Part shown: positions 32,221-41,214 of the stretch, piece by piece
How the letters are laid out: each line of letters starts with the position of its first letter
Numbering within the stretch: the stretch's first letter is position 1
Origin: an uncultured Dorea sp.
GTDB taxonomy: Bacteria; Bacillota; Clostridia; Lachnospirales; Lachnospiraceae
Direction: 5' to 3'
NCBI GenBank assembly: GCA_948602995.1
Contig: CAPEBR010000033.1
Location: forward strand, 1-41,225
DNA: 41,225 nt
The notes under the pieces: generated by a model
The model's database searches: none
What the model saw: only the letters and a program-made list of their open reading frames with translations
What the model was told of the DNA's origin: nothing
Program-made: the position numbers and the translations under genes

Positions 32221-32816
32221 ACATCTAATGGTTCATAATTTGGATCAGCACTTGGCGGTACGTAGATCGGTCCCCCAACATACTCAATGATTACATCAGG
32301 ATGTTGTGTGATGGACATCTCAATGTTGCCTGGAATGAATTCAAAGTTTCCATTCGCTACCTTGAGATCAAAATTCAATTTGTCCATCTCATAGTTGATT
32401 GTCAGGTCAGGAGCCTGATAACTGATGTCCACCGGTGCAGACGGGGTGAATCCGAGCTGAAACTCTCCGGTTGGCGCAGCGTTTCTCTGATCCATAATCT
32501 GACCGATCACATCTTCACCAATCTTGGCTTTAAGCAAAAGCTGTCCTTCCTGTGCAAGCTGTGCAGTAGCGCTGTAGGCAGCCTCTGTGCCTTTTTGTGC
32601 ACTCTGTGAAACACTCTGTGTTGTTGTTGGAACAACAGAGCTTCTTGCAGCAGAAGAATCCAGATTCAGTTTTACCGGACGGCTCTTGATGGAAAGACCG
32701 CCTTTATTTCTGCTGATTTCAAGCTGTGCCTCGGAGCGGGAATATTCCAGCCTGGCATTGTTGATCTTCAGCTCGTACTGAATGGGGACAGTTGTTATAT
32801 TAATGAGTTGATTCAT
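32211..32816 (-). CDS. YviE/DUF6470-family protein
   Basis: This encodes 201 residues without membrane segment. The N-terminal MNQLINITTVPIQYELKINNARLEYSRSEAQLEISRN matches the YviE/DUF6470 family, conserved between flgL and fliW in Firmicutes flagellar operons. The function is unknown. The C-terminal half has repeated beta-type segments (QLGFTPSAPVDISYQAPDLTINYEM). The ATG has GGGAGG upstream. The gene is co-transcribed with flgL, 32 bases away. Confidence 0.85.
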   Translation of the reverse strand: MNQLINITTVPIQYELKINNARLEYSRSEAQLEISRNKGGLSIKSRPVKLNLDSSAARSSVVPTTTQSVSQSAQKGTEAAYSATAQLAQEGQLLLKAKIGEDVIGQIMDQRNAAPTGEFQLGFTPSAPVDISYQAPDLTINYEMDKLNFDLKVANGNFEFIPGNIEMSITQHPDVIIEYVGGPIYVPPSADPNYEPLDVRA

Positions 32817-32848
32817 GTATGGTTACCTCCCTTCTCTCATATTTATTT

Positions 32849-33880
32849 TTAATTCATAAAATCAATAAATGATGGCGTCAAAATGTTATTGCCGACCTTC
32901 AGTGCAGCATTGTAAGCATATTGTGCCCATGAGAAATTCATAATTGCTTCTGCCATGTCAATATTTACAACATTGTCAATCTGGGTGGAAAGACTGATGC
33001 TGTTTGACTCCAGTCTTTCTTTTGTAGTGGTCAGGAATTCTGTCTGTGTACCGAGTTCTGTTACCTTCTCCAGAACATTATTACGTGCCTTGTCAAAATG
33101 GCCTAAAAGCTCAGTATACTTCTCCCTGTCGAAGTCTTTTTTCTCCAATTCATCGGCAATCTTGCCACAGAGAAGGATAATATTATTTGGCATTCCGTTT
33201 TCAGTTCCATCTGAAGTTCCAAAGCCTGCAAGGTTGATTCCCGGAAGGCTTGTATTAAAAGCGCTGGAAGAATCAATCTCTACATCACCGCTCTGTCCTG
33301 TTACGTTCAGACCAAATCCCAGATCAACGAAAAGGGAATCCTTTGATAACTGCTCAAGGACTTTCGCGTTAGCTGGATCATTGACATCAACGCCGCGGTA
33401 TGTAAGAATCTGTGTGCCGTCATCTTTTTTTTCAAGCTTGAAGGGTGCTTCTTTTCCATTGCTGCCGGCGAATACATATTTTCCTTCATAACTTGCGTTC
33501 AGACAGAGAAGCAGGCTTTCCTGGGCGCCGCGCCATGCATCAGCATAGGTTTCTCTTGTCTCTAAAGAACCGTTGGTTCCATTTAAGGCCTCAAGACCGT
33601 AGCGCTTGCTCAGTGTCTTTGCAATATTTTCAATCTGCATTGCAGCATCCTCCTGGGAATCCTGGAAGGACTGCACATCCTTTACAATATTCAGATAATC
33701 TTCATTTTTTACATATTTTCGTTCCAGTATAGCGGCACGCAGGGCGCTTGACGGATCCTCTGCCGTTGAGTTATATTTTCGCTGCGTCATAACCCGGGTT
33801 CTGGCTGTATCAAGATTCTTCAGGGATGTTCCCAGGTTGGATTTATAATTTCTTAAAATAGCATTTGTTGTAATTCTCAT
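32849..33880 (-). CDS. flgL: Flagellar hook-associated protein 3 (FlgL)
   Basis: FlgL forms part of the junction between hook and filament. The 343 residues begin MRITTNAILRNYKSNLGTSL and end NYALKVGNNI-like (AYNAALKVGNNILTPSFIDFM), matching the heptad-rich termini that form the coiled-coil core. The middle is the surface-exposed domain. The ATG has GGAGG upstream. It follows flgK by 13 bases and shares its export pathway through the flagellar secretion apparatus. Confidence 0.93.
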   Translation of the reverse strand: MRITTNAILRNYKSNLGTSLKNLDTARTRVMTQRKYNSTAEDPSSALRAAILERKYVKNEDYLNIVKDVQSFQDSQEDAAMQIENIAKTLSKRYGLEALNGTNGSLETRETYADAWRGAQESLLLCLNASYEGKYVFAGSNGKEAPFKLEKKDDGTQILTYRGVDVNDPANAKVLEQLSKDSLFVDLGFGLNVTGQSGDVEIDSSSAFNTSLPGINLAGFGTSDGTENGMPNNIILLCGKIADELEKKDFDREKYTELLGHFDKARNNVLEKVTELGTQTEFLTTTKERLESNSISLSTQIDNVVNIDMAEAIMNFSWAQYAYNAALKVGNNILTPSFIDFMN

Positions 33881-33893
33881 ATCAAACCTCCTG

Positions 33894-35495
33894 TTACCTT
33901 CCGACTACGCCGGTTCCGTTAATTAGTTTATCAAGTGCCTCGTCAATAGTGGTCATCAGTCTAGCAGCGGCATTGTAGGACTGGTTATAATGCAGAAGAT
34001 TCATACCTTCCTCATCAAGCTGTACACCTGATACGCCGTCTCTGGAATTAGACGTCTGGTTTAACACAGTAATGTGATTTGTCAGCATAGTGTTCTCAGA
34101 CTTTGTATCAATACCAAGGGTATTTTCTATATTCGCAAAACAGTCGTGAAAGCTTCCGGTAAAGAACTTGACAGGCTGGCCTCCTTTAACAGGAACTTCA
34201 AACTCAAAGCCTTTTTCAAGCAGGCTGATCATATTTAAAACATTCTCATCAGCCGTAGAGCCAGGTTTTGAATCAATCAGCTTATTCGAAGTAGTGATGC
34301 CATAATCGCCATTCAGCCATCCATCTGCAATCTTAATATTTAAAGAAGTAAAGCCTTCTGTCTTTCCGTCTTTTGTCGTAAATAATGGACGATCCTTATA
34401 TTCAACAGGATCTGTTCCTGGAATTGCCTCTTTATTTGCTTCATTGAAAACAGTTGCAAATTTATTAATCATGGCATCCAGTGCTTTTTCGTAATATCCC
34501 AGTCCACGGAAGTCGCTGTGGTCAAAGTCCCCGGATTTATTTAAGAAATCCAGTGTTCCCTTAACTGTTCCGGAGCCGAGAATCTCTGTATATACGTCAT
34601 TCCCCTTATCATCCTTCTGATATCCTGCAAGCTGAACATGGTTTCCGTTGGCATCTGTCATAGTCAGAGTGACAGGAAGTTCGGTAACATTCGTATCAAA
34701 GGTACTGCAGCGGCCGTCATAGACAAGAGTATGTCTCTGACCATTCGTATCAATAAAGCTTACGTCCAGAACTTCTACTGTCTGATCCGGGCCAATGGTC
34801 TCGTCTCTATATTTTACACTGATGGGAAGATAGCTTCCTAGTTCATCCAGCAGTGTATTTCTCTGATCCTGTAGTTCCAATGCCGGATTGCCAAGAATCT
34901 GGCTGTTCTTGATACTGGTATTCAGTTCAGCAATGTTCTCCAGAATCTGATTTAGATCACTGATATCTGTTGACCTGAATCCGCTCTGCATGTCCTCACG
35001 GATATCCTGGAGACGAATTGCTTTCTCACGGAAAATATTAAGGAGAACCTGCATATTGGAGCGCACTGCCGTGTCGTGTTCTTTATTCCCAGCCTGTGTA
35101 GAAAGAGTGCTTAACGAACTGGAAATAGAAACAAGCGCAGCCCTCACCCCTTCATCAACAGATTCATCAAATATATTAGCCAACTGTTCAAATCCCGCAA
35201 CATGTGCATCAGCGGTTCCGAGCTTACTGATCTGGGAACGGTACTGTGCATCCAGAAACGGATCCCTAAGCTGTGAAACTCTTGTCATCTGCACGCCAAA
35301 ACCAACCTTGATGGTGGAATTGGAATTATAGAAATCACCCTTCTGAGTATTTAAGCTTGTAATATCAAGACGTTGTCTGGTGTAACCTGGTGTATTGATA
35401 TTCGCGATATTCTGACCGGTAACATCAAGCGCGCGCTGACTGGCAGCCATTGCAAGCTGTGCAGTAGTAAAACCGGCAAATGTTGAACGTATCAT
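33894..35495 (-). CDS. flgK: Flagellar hook-associated protein 1 (FlgK)
   Basis: FlgK is the first junction protein between hook and filament. The 533 residues begin MIRSTFAGFTTAQLAMAASQ with the rod-like GQNIANINTPGYTRQR motif at about 27-42, and the C-terminus ends in SNSRDGVSGVQLDEEGMNLLHYNQSYNAAARLMTTIDEALDKLI, typical of the family. The middle hypervariable domain is exposed. The gene lies 20 bases after flgN, its chaperone. It starts with ATG at 35495 and a GGAGG-type ribosome binding site. Confidence 0.96.
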   Translation of the reverse strand: MIRSTFAGFTTAQLAMAASQRALDVTGQNIANINTPGYTRQRLDITSLNTQKGDFYNSNSTIKVGFGVQMTRVSQLRDPFLDAQYRSQISKLGTADAHVAGFEQLANIFDESVDEGVRAALVSISSSLSTLSTQAGNKEHDTAVRSNMQVLLNIFREKAIRLQDIREDMQSGFRSTDISDLNQILENIAELNTSIKNSQILGNPALELQDQRNTLLDELGSYLPISVKYRDETIGPDQTVEVLDVSFIDTNGQRHTLVYDGRCSTFDTNVTELPVTLTMTDANGNHVQLAGYQKDDKGNDVYTEILGSGTVKGTLDFLNKSGDFDHSDFRGLGYYEKALDAMINKFATVFNEANKEAIPGTDPVEYKDRPLFTTKDGKTEGFTSLNIKIADGWLNGDYGITTSNKLIDSKPGSTADENVLNMISLLEKGFEFEVPVKGGQPVKFFTGSFHDCFANIENTLGIDTKSENTMLTNHITVLNQTSNSRDGVSGVQLDEEGMNLLHYNQSYNAAARLMTTIDEALDKLINGTGVVGR

Positions 35496-35515
35496 ATTTA
35501 TATTCCTCCTGACTT

Positions 35516-35986
35516 TTAAACTGAACGACTTGTAAAGTGGTTGTGAGTATTGTTGTTATTTTTCTGTCCTGACGCAGAATAAGTCTCTCTGCCGGATGTA
35601 CCGCCGGAAAGAGAGGACTGGATCACATGAAGATTCACTTCTATGGCATCTTTAATATTACCGCTTAAGGACTGTGTCAGACGAACCTGCTCTGACAGCC
35701 GGTCAAATAAAGGATTCAGTTCACTGGCAGCATCCTCTGGTGCATGCTCTAATATCTGGCGGAAGGTGTATTCCTTCATGCCAAGTCTTTCCTGTTCCTT
35801 TTCCCGCTTCTGCTCTAATCCCCGAAGCTTCAGAATGGCAGCCTGTTCTTTGTGCATACTTTCTTCTACAAAGCTCACACGGTTGTTGACTGCAGCATCA
35901 AGTTTCTCCTGTTCGATGGAAATTAACTCATCAAAAAAATTTATGAATTCATTCATTATTTTAATAAAATCTGAAAAATCATTCAT
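35516..35986 (-). CDS. flgN: Flagellar export chaperone FlgN-like
   Basis: FlgN is the cytoplasmic chaperone for FlgK and FlgL. The 156 residues are highly helical: MNDFSDFIKIMNEFINFFDELISIEQEKLDA, then a coiled-coil run with KEQAAILKLRGLEQKREKEQERL. The sequence fits the FlgN/YvyG family by position and helical pattern rather than by a strong motif. The gene sits between flgM and flgK, as expected. The start ATG at 35986 is within 15 bases of the flgM stop. Confidence 0.85.
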   Translation of the reverse strand: MNDFSDFIKIMNEFINFFDELISIEQEKLDAAVNNRVSFVEESMHKEQAAILKLRGLEQKREKEQERLGMKEYTFRQILEHAPEDAASELNPLFDRLSEQVRLTQSLSGNIKDAIEVNLHVIQSSLSGGTSGRETYSASGQKNNNNTHNHFTSRSV

Positions 35987-36000
35987 ACTGCCCGGTCCTC

Positions 36001-36309
36001 CTATAACATAAGCATCCTTGCTGCGATGGCATAAGCATCGACCTGATACGTATGTCTGGAAATCTGGTCCTTGAGGTTCTGGATCTTCTCTGCAGATGCA
36101 GTATAATTCATATCAGAAGATATTTGGCGGGAAACAGACTTGGCAAAGGTGTGTTCTTCAATCTGTCTCGGGTTAGACTGTATGATGATTGCGTCATATT
36201 TGTGCCCGCCGCTACTTGGAGTTACAGAAGGAGCAGAATTTTCTTTCGGCGTATGAATTCTAAGATCTGTATAATTTTTTATTATGTTATTGTTTGTAGA
36301 TATTTTCAT
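36001..36309 (-). CDS. flgM: Anti-sigma factor FlgM
   Basis: FlgM holds sigma-28 (SigD/FliA) inactive until the hook is complete, when FlgM is exported. From ATG at 36309 (AAAGGAG 6 bases upstream) it has 102 residues; an in-frame start 11 codons earlier lacks a ribosome binding site. The C-terminal sigma-binding helices are recognisable in SAEKIQNLKDQISRHTYQVDAYAIAARMLML. A sigma-28-like promoter lies just upstream, giving a typical feedback loop. It is the first gene of flgM-flgN-flgK-flgL-yviE-fliW-csrA. Confidence 0.92.
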   Translation of the reverse strand: MKISTNNNIIKNYTDLRIHTPKENSAPSVTPSSGGHKYDAIIIQSNPRQIEEHTFAKSVSRQISSDMNYTASAEKIQNLKDQISRHTYQVDAYAIAARMLML

Positions 36310-36357
36310 ACCGGACTCCTTTTTAAAATTGAGATATACCAATTGTCTATATTTTAA

Positions 36358-36384
36358 TTATCGGCACAAATTTTGGAATCATAA
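36358..36384 (-). promoter_or_regulatory. Sigma-28-like promoter for the flgM operon
   Basis: On the minus strand GCCGATAA (36365-36358) is a perfect sigma-28 -10 element, with TTAT 15 bases upstream (36384-36381). The flgM start follows about 49 bases downstream. The -35 departs from TAAA. Confidence 0.75.
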
Positions 36385-36406
36385 CCCAAAATGGAAAGAA
36401 TCGCAA

Positions 36407-37546
36407 TTATTTCTTCAAGTGATTCATCAGCACGGAAGGAATGTTATCGCAAGAGGCCTGTGTACACACTGCTCCGATGTTGTAGGCAACCATAGGCATG
36501 CCATATACAACACAGGATTCCTTATCCTGCCCAATGGTAAAGGCGCCGCTCTGGCGCATACTTAAAAGTCCGTCTGCCCCGTCACGTCCCATACCGGTCA
36601 TTATGATGCCTACTTTGTTAATCAGTACATTTTTTGCGATAGAGCTGAACAGGACATCTACGGAGGGACAGTGACCGCTTACTTTCGCTCCGGGATGAAC
36701 CTGCACCATGTAGGAACGGCCGGAGCGTACGACTTCCATCTGTTTGCCGCCAGGTGCGATCAGGGCAAGCCCTGGATGGATCTCATCTCCGTTTTTTGCC
36801 TCCCGTACTTCCATGCTGCAGATTCTGTTCAGCCTTTGGGCATACATCTCAGTAAAACCCTCAGGCATATGCTGCGTAATTACAATTCCGGGTATATTGG
36901 CCGGAAGTTTCTCCAATACAGCAAGAGTTGCCTCTGTTCCGCCAGTCGATGCTCCCAGTCCGATAATAGTAGAATCAAGAACGCTTCTTGACAGAGGAGG
37001 AAACGGCATTGGTTTGGACGGCATCTTCTGGAGAAGAGGGTTCTGAGGCTTCGGTGTATGGCCTGTCATGCTTTGTCTTGATGTACCGGAGACCGGCATA
37101 TTTGAAGACGGCATATTAGAAGAAAGAGGCGGCCTTACAGACATGCGTACTTTTGATATGGAAGCTGCCCTGATCTTTGATATCAGGGATGAGAAAAATA
37201 CACTCTTCGAGTTGGATGCACTCATATCCGGCTTACGTACAAAATCAACCGCACCTGCTGACAGTGCGTCGAATACGTTTAAATTAAGAGAAGACACGAG
37301 AACGACAGGAATCGGGTTAACGGGAAGCAGCTGCTTCAGAAATTCGATTCCATTAAGGCCTGGCATCTCCACGTCCAGAGTCATGACATCTGGCTTAAGC
37401 ACCGGGATTTTATTTTTTGCGTCATATGCATTAATGGCAAATCCGATGACTTCTATGCCAGGCTGTGCAGAAAGATGCTGGATGATCATCTGACGAAACA
37501 AAGAAGAATCATCTACTACCAGGACTTTTATTTTTTTACTTTGCAT
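36407..37546 (-). CDS. cheB: Chemotaxis protein-glutamate methylesterase/deamidase CheB
   Basis: CheB removes methyl groups from (and deamidates) chemoreceptors when phosphorylated by CheA. The 379 residues contain an N-terminal receiver domain (VLVVDDSSLFRQM, phosphoacceptor D58 in TLDVEMPG), a long variable linker (about 105-190, rich in Ser, Pro, Met and Lys), and the methylesterase domain with the catalytic triad S200 in GASTGGT, H226 in TQHMPEGF and D322 in GMGRDGADGL. The linker is longer than in E. coli. The ATG has AAAGGAG upstream. The gene is convergent with nothing; the flgM promoter lies just past its stop. Confidence 0.97.
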   Translation of the reverse strand: MQSKKIKVLVVDDSSLFRQMIIQHLSAQPGIEVIGFAINAYDAKNKIPVLKPDVMTLDVEMPGLNGIEFLKQLLPVNPIPVVLVSSLNLNVFDALSAGAVDFVRKPDMSASNSKSVFFSSLISKIRAASISKVRMSVRPPLSSNMPSSNMPVSGTSRQSMTGHTPKPQNPLLQKMPSKPMPFPPLSRSVLDSTIIGLGASTGGTEATLAVLEKLPANIPGIVITQHMPEGFTEMYAQRLNRICSMEVREAKNGDEIHPGLALIAPGGKQMEVVRSGRSYMVQVHPGAKVSGHCPSVDVLFSSIAKNVLINKVGIIMTGMGRDGADGLLSMRQSGAFTIGQDKESCVVYGMPMVAYNIGAVCTQASCDNIPSVLMNHLKK

Positions 37547-37571
37547 AATATCTCCTTTCAGACTAAAACAA

Positions 37572-37632
37572 GTTACTGTTCACCCGTGACCAGTAACCTA
37601 CGCAAATCCATCTAAAATTCGCTCCGCGAATG
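37572..37632 (-). repeat. GTTACTG...CAGTAAC dispersed repeat, copy 2
   Basis: This is the inverted counterpart of 5580-5642, with the same parts in reverse order: GTTACTG-TTCACCCGTGA-CCAGTAAC palindrome, CGCAAATCCATC and TTCGCTCCGCGAATGG. It lies in the 181-base gap between cheB and cheR and is the only notable feature there. Confidence 0.8.
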
Positions 37633-37727
37633 GCAATTGCGAAAAAGCCGCCTCTGAACAATAGCCTTGAAAGTTCAAAAGCAGCTTCCTCTATTTTCAG
37701 AAAGATCTCGTATGATTATATGCTGTA

Positions 37728-38537
37728 CTAGACCTTCCGATAGGTCGCAGGCATCAGGTATTTGTATGGCGTTGCAGCCTTGCTTAAGCTCTCAGAATGG
37801 CCGATGAGAAGGTATCCTCCAGGGTTTGTTGCATCATAAAAGCGGTTGACTAACGCTTCCTTTGTGGCCTGGTCAAAATAAATCATTACATTCCGGCAGA
37901 AAATTACGTCAAATTTCAGCCGGAATCTGATCGGATCCATCAGATTAAAGGTCCGGAAGATTACATTGGATTTGATTTCCTGTGATACCGAATAAGTCCG
38001 GGCGTCTACTTTTGTAAAATACTTCTTCTTCCAGCCAGGCGACAGCTCCTTTAAAGAATCCTCATCATAGACTGCATTTGTCGCTGCATGAAGGGCGTTC
38101 TGGGAAATATCGGTTGCAAGAACTCTGGTATCCCACATAGACGCCTTTGAACCGAAAAATTCTTTCAGAATCATGGAAATGGTATAGGGCTCCTCACCGG
38201 AAGAGCATCCCGCACTCCATATACTGAGTACACGATCCTTTTTTGTCTCCATAAGATACGGAAGGATTGTATCTGTGAAAAATTCAAAGTGCGCCCCCTC
38301 ACGCATAAAAAATGTGTAGTTTGTTGTCAGTTTATTCAGCATCAGCTCCAGATCTTCCTGGTTTCTGTTCGTGATCAGATGGTCTACATATTCTTTAAAT
38401 GAAGGAAATCCCATTGACAAAATTGTGTTTGAAAGACGTCCGGTAATAAGCTGGCGTTTTTTTGTAAGGTCAATTCCATAATTTTCATGTACAAATTTGA
38501 CTAAACGGTGAAAATCATTATCATTTATCGTTAACAT
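37728..38537 (-). CDS. cheR: Chemotaxis protein methyltransferase CheR
   Basis: CheR adds methyl groups from S-adenosylmethionine to chemoreceptor glutamates. The 269 residues have an N-terminal helical domain (1-70) and a SAM-binding domain with IWSAGCSSGEEPYTISMIL at about 107-125, LATDISQNAL around 142-150, VIFCRNVMIYF near 211-221 and GHSESL at the end. All are typical for CheR. The ATG at 38537 has AAAGGAG 13 bases upstream. It stands between cheB and cheW. Confidence 0.97.
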   Translation of the reverse strand: MLTINDNDFHRLVKFVHENYGIDLTKKRQLITGRLSNTILSMGFPSFKEYVDHLITNRNQEDLELMLNKLTTNYTFFMREGAHFEFFTDTILPYLMETKKDRVLSIWSAGCSSGEEPYTISMILKEFFGSKASMWDTRVLATDISQNALHAATNAVYDEDSLKELSPGWKKKYFTKVDARTYSVSQEIKSNVIFRTFNLMDPIRFRLKFDVIFCRNVMIYFDQATKEALVNRFYDATNPGGYLLIGHSESLSKAATPYKYLMPATYRKV

Positions 38538-38559
38538 AGTTTATATAACTCCTTTATCA

Positions 38560-39033
38560 TCAATATGTCTGTAAAAGCTGTTCGCAGTCAAGGAAAAGGA
38601 TAACGGAGCGATCACTTGAAGATACCATTCCGCTTATGAGTTCCTGCCGGTTTTCTACCGGGACAGGGGATATCTGGCTCTGGTCAATATCCATAACCTG
38701 CTGTACATCATCTACAATGATACCGATCTGCACGGAGTTAATATTCAATACAATGATACAGGTCGAATTCGTGTAATCTATTGAGGGATTACCCATGCGC
38801 AGACGAATATCAATAATCGGGATAATCTGTCCGCGCAGATTAATAATGCCCTTCACATAATCAGGAACAAGCGGGAGCACGGTAATGATGTGGTTCGTTA
38901 TGATTTCAATCACATAGTTGGTGCTGACGCCGATGTTCAGTCCATTGGAACTAAAGGTTAAAAAACGTTCCGTAGAAACTGATACTTCCGGGTTTTCATT
39001 TACTGCTGTATTTTCTACTGTAGCTGCTGACAT
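38560..39033 (-). CDS. cheW: Chemotaxis adaptor CheW
   Basis: CheW links chemoreceptors to CheA in the signalling array. From ATG at 39033 (GGAGG 9 bases upstream) it has 157 residues; a TTG start five codons upstream is unlikely. The CheW fold is evident from INLRGQIIPIIDIRLRMG near 85-102 and GIIVDDVQQVMDID. The N-terminal 30 residues form a short extension. The gene lies 27 bases after cheA and precedes cheR. Confidence 0.95.
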   Translation of the reverse strand: MSAATVENTAVNENPEVSVSTERFLTFSSNGLNIGVSTNYVIEIITNHIITVLPLVPDYVKGIINLRGQIIPIIDIRLRMGNPSIDYTNSTCIIVLNINSVQIGIIVDDVQQVMDIDQSQISPVPVENRQELISGMVSSSDRSVILFLDCEQLLQTY

Positions 39034-39060
39034 ATATACTTCCTCCAATTTCTGTACAAA

Positions 39061-41214
39061 TTAATACTGATTATAAAATGCTGCATACAAGGTCTTAATG
39101 TCCAGGATCAGGCTGATATTTCCGTTGCCGAGGATCGTACAGCCGCTAATTCCAGAATTCTTAATATTGTAATTACTTAAAAATGAAGGAAGCGGTTTTA
39201 CTACTACCTGCTGTTCTCCAAGAAGATCATCTACGAACAGGCAGTAGGATTTGTCGGCATCCTCTACCCAGATTAAGATACCATCTTCAATAGTTGTAAT
39301 ATCTGTCTCTATATTATATAAGTCATGTACTCTGATAATCGGGTAGAAATCATCCAGGCACTTAATAATCTCGTTGCCGTTTGCATCCAGAATTACGTCT
39401 CCCTTCTGGGTCTTGAAGGACTGGCGGATATTGGCGATCGGAATCGTAAACATGGATTTTCCTACCGAAACCTCCATGCCGTCTGCGATGGCCATCGTAA
39501 GCGGGATCTTAAGGGTTGTGCAGCTTCCCTTTCCAAGCTCGCTGGAAAGAGAAATCGTACCGCCTACAGACTCCACATTCTTCTTTACAACGTCCATTCC
39601 GACTCCACGTCCTGAAAATTCCGTAACCTCCTCGTTGGTGGAGAATCCGGGAAGCATAAGAAGAGAGAGGATCTCTTTTTGTGAGTACTCATATGCAGGC
39701 TTGGTCAGAATTCCGTTCCGTTCTGCCTTAGCGAGGATCTTTTCTGTATCCATGCCCTGTCCATCGTCACTTACTGTAATGATAACCTCACTTCCGGTAT
39801 GTGCCGCTGACAGTATAATCTCGCCCTGGGGATCCTTCCCGGCATCAATACGATCCTGTACATTCTCCTCAATACCATGATCCATAGAGTTACGGACAAT
39901 GTGCATAAGCGGATCTCCGATGCTGTCCACAATTGTCTTGTCTACCTCTGTATGTTCACCTACAATAGTAAGTCTTACGTCCTTATTCAGCTTTTTCTTC
40001 ATATCTCTTACAATACGGTTCATCTTCTGGAAGGTGCCGGATACAGGAACCATACGAAGAGACATGGCAATGTCCTGAAGTTCGTCATTCAGCTTTCTTA
40101 ACTGGCGGGCAGACTTCATAAAGTTGTCAAGCTTTAAGCCTTCCAGATCCGGAGAAGAGGTTACCATGGATTCAGCGATAATGATCTCTCCGACAATGGC
40201 AACCAGGCTGTCAAGCTTGGACAGGTTGACGCTGATAAGACTCTGCTTTACCGGAGCCGCAGGAGCGGACTTCTGGGTCTGCGGCGCCTGGGCAGCAGCC
40301 TGGGTCTGTGAAGCCTGGGCAGACGCTGCTGCGGAAACAGAGACAGACTCAGGAGCATCCTCATGGTGTGAGGCCAAAGCTTCCTGAGACTTTGCTTCGG
40401 CTTTTTCCTGCTTAAGTGAAGCGTTCTCCATTACTTCATAGGTTTCAATACTGTTCTGTTCCTTGATTACATGAAGCGCACGTTCTACATCCTGCTGTGA
40501 AGACAGGGCAATATAGAAGCCATTCTCAATGATAGTCTCAATCGTATCGCTGTTGGTCTCTACATCTTCCGGATAATACTTAAAATCAAGCTCCACGTCC
40601 TTTAAGGCAGTAATCGTCATAAAAGCACGCAGATGCTCCATGCCGCACCCCTGCTCAAAGAAAATCCTTATAAAATAAGGAAGGTCACTCTGGGGTGCGC
40701 CGGCAATCTCCTGATTAAGGAGGGCGATTTTCTGTTCACTGGACGGACCGGCAGCAGATGCGGATTCTGATTTTTCCTCTGATTCCTGGCTTTCATCAGA
40801 GGAGTTATTGCCTGAGCCGCTGATTTTTTCCAAAAAACTATTAATATTTGCTATGATTGGGTCGATATTAGTGCTAAGAGGCTCATCGTTTTCGATCTTT
40901 TCAACTTCGCTGCGAAGGGCGTCTGTTGACTGGAACATCAGGCTGAACAGATCATTTTTATGAGATTCGTCCATGGAATCCAGTCCGTTTTCGCGAATGT
41001 AGAAAAACAAATCTTCAATATGATGAGCGATTTCCATTAGTGAGGAAAATTCCATCATAGCGGATGAACCTTTAATAGTGTGCATGCTGCGGAAGATTTC
41101 ATTAACATCATTGGTGGTGAAATCCTTATTCTTTTCCGCTTCTATCAAAAGCGCATCAAGTTCTTCCAAAAGAGTGTTTGTTTCGTAAAGATACATTTCA
41201 AGCATGTTATCCAT
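39061..41214 (-). CDS. cheA: Chemotaxis sensor kinase CheA
   Basis: CheA is the histidine kinase of the chemotaxis system; it phosphorylates CheY and CheB. The 717 residues show the HPt domain with phosphoacceptor H45 in MHTIKGSS, a response-regulator-binding region (about 160-270), an Ala/Gln/Ser-rich linker (about 280-325), a dimerisation helix pair, the kinase domain with HIVRNSMDHGIE (N box), DDGQGMDTEK (G1) and GRGVGMDVVK (G2), and a C-terminal CheW-like domain. The gene appears complete because the HPt domain is intact at the N-terminus. The ATG at 41214 has no clear ribosome binding site in the few bases visible at the window edge, so the start is provisional. Confidence 0.97.
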   Translation of the reverse strand: MDNMLEMYLYETNTLLEELDALLIEAEKNKDFTTNDVNEIFRSMHTIKGSSAMMEFSSLMEIAHHIEDLFFYIRENGLDSMDESHKNDLFSLMFQSTDALRSEVEKIENDEPLSTNIDPIIANINSFLEKISGSGNNSSDESQESEEKSESASAAGPSSEQKIALLNQEIAGAPQSDLPYFIRIFFEQGCGMEHLRAFMTITALKDVELDFKYYPEDVETNSDTIETIIENGFYIALSSQQDVERALHVIKEQNSIETYEVMENASLKQEKAEAKSQEALASHHEDAPESVSVSAAASAQASQTQAAAQAPQTQKSAPAAPVKQSLISVNLSKLDSLVAIVGEIIIAESMVTSSPDLEGLKLDNFMKSARQLRKLNDELQDIAMSLRMVPVSGTFQKMNRIVRDMKKKLNKDVRLTIVGEHTEVDKTIVDSIGDPLMHIVRNSMDHGIEENVQDRIDAGKDPQGEIILSAAHTGSEVIITVSDDGQGMDTEKILAKAERNGILTKPAYEYSQKEILSLLMLPGFSTNEEVTEFSGRGVGMDVVKKNVESVGGTISLSSELGKGSCTTLKIPLTMAIADGMEVSVGKSMFTIPIANIRQSFKTQKGDVILDANGNEIIKCLDDFYPIIRVHDLYNIETDITTIEDGILIWVEDADKSYCLFVDDLLGEQQVVVKPLPSFLSNYNIKNSGISGCTILGNGNISLILDIKTLYAAFYNQY

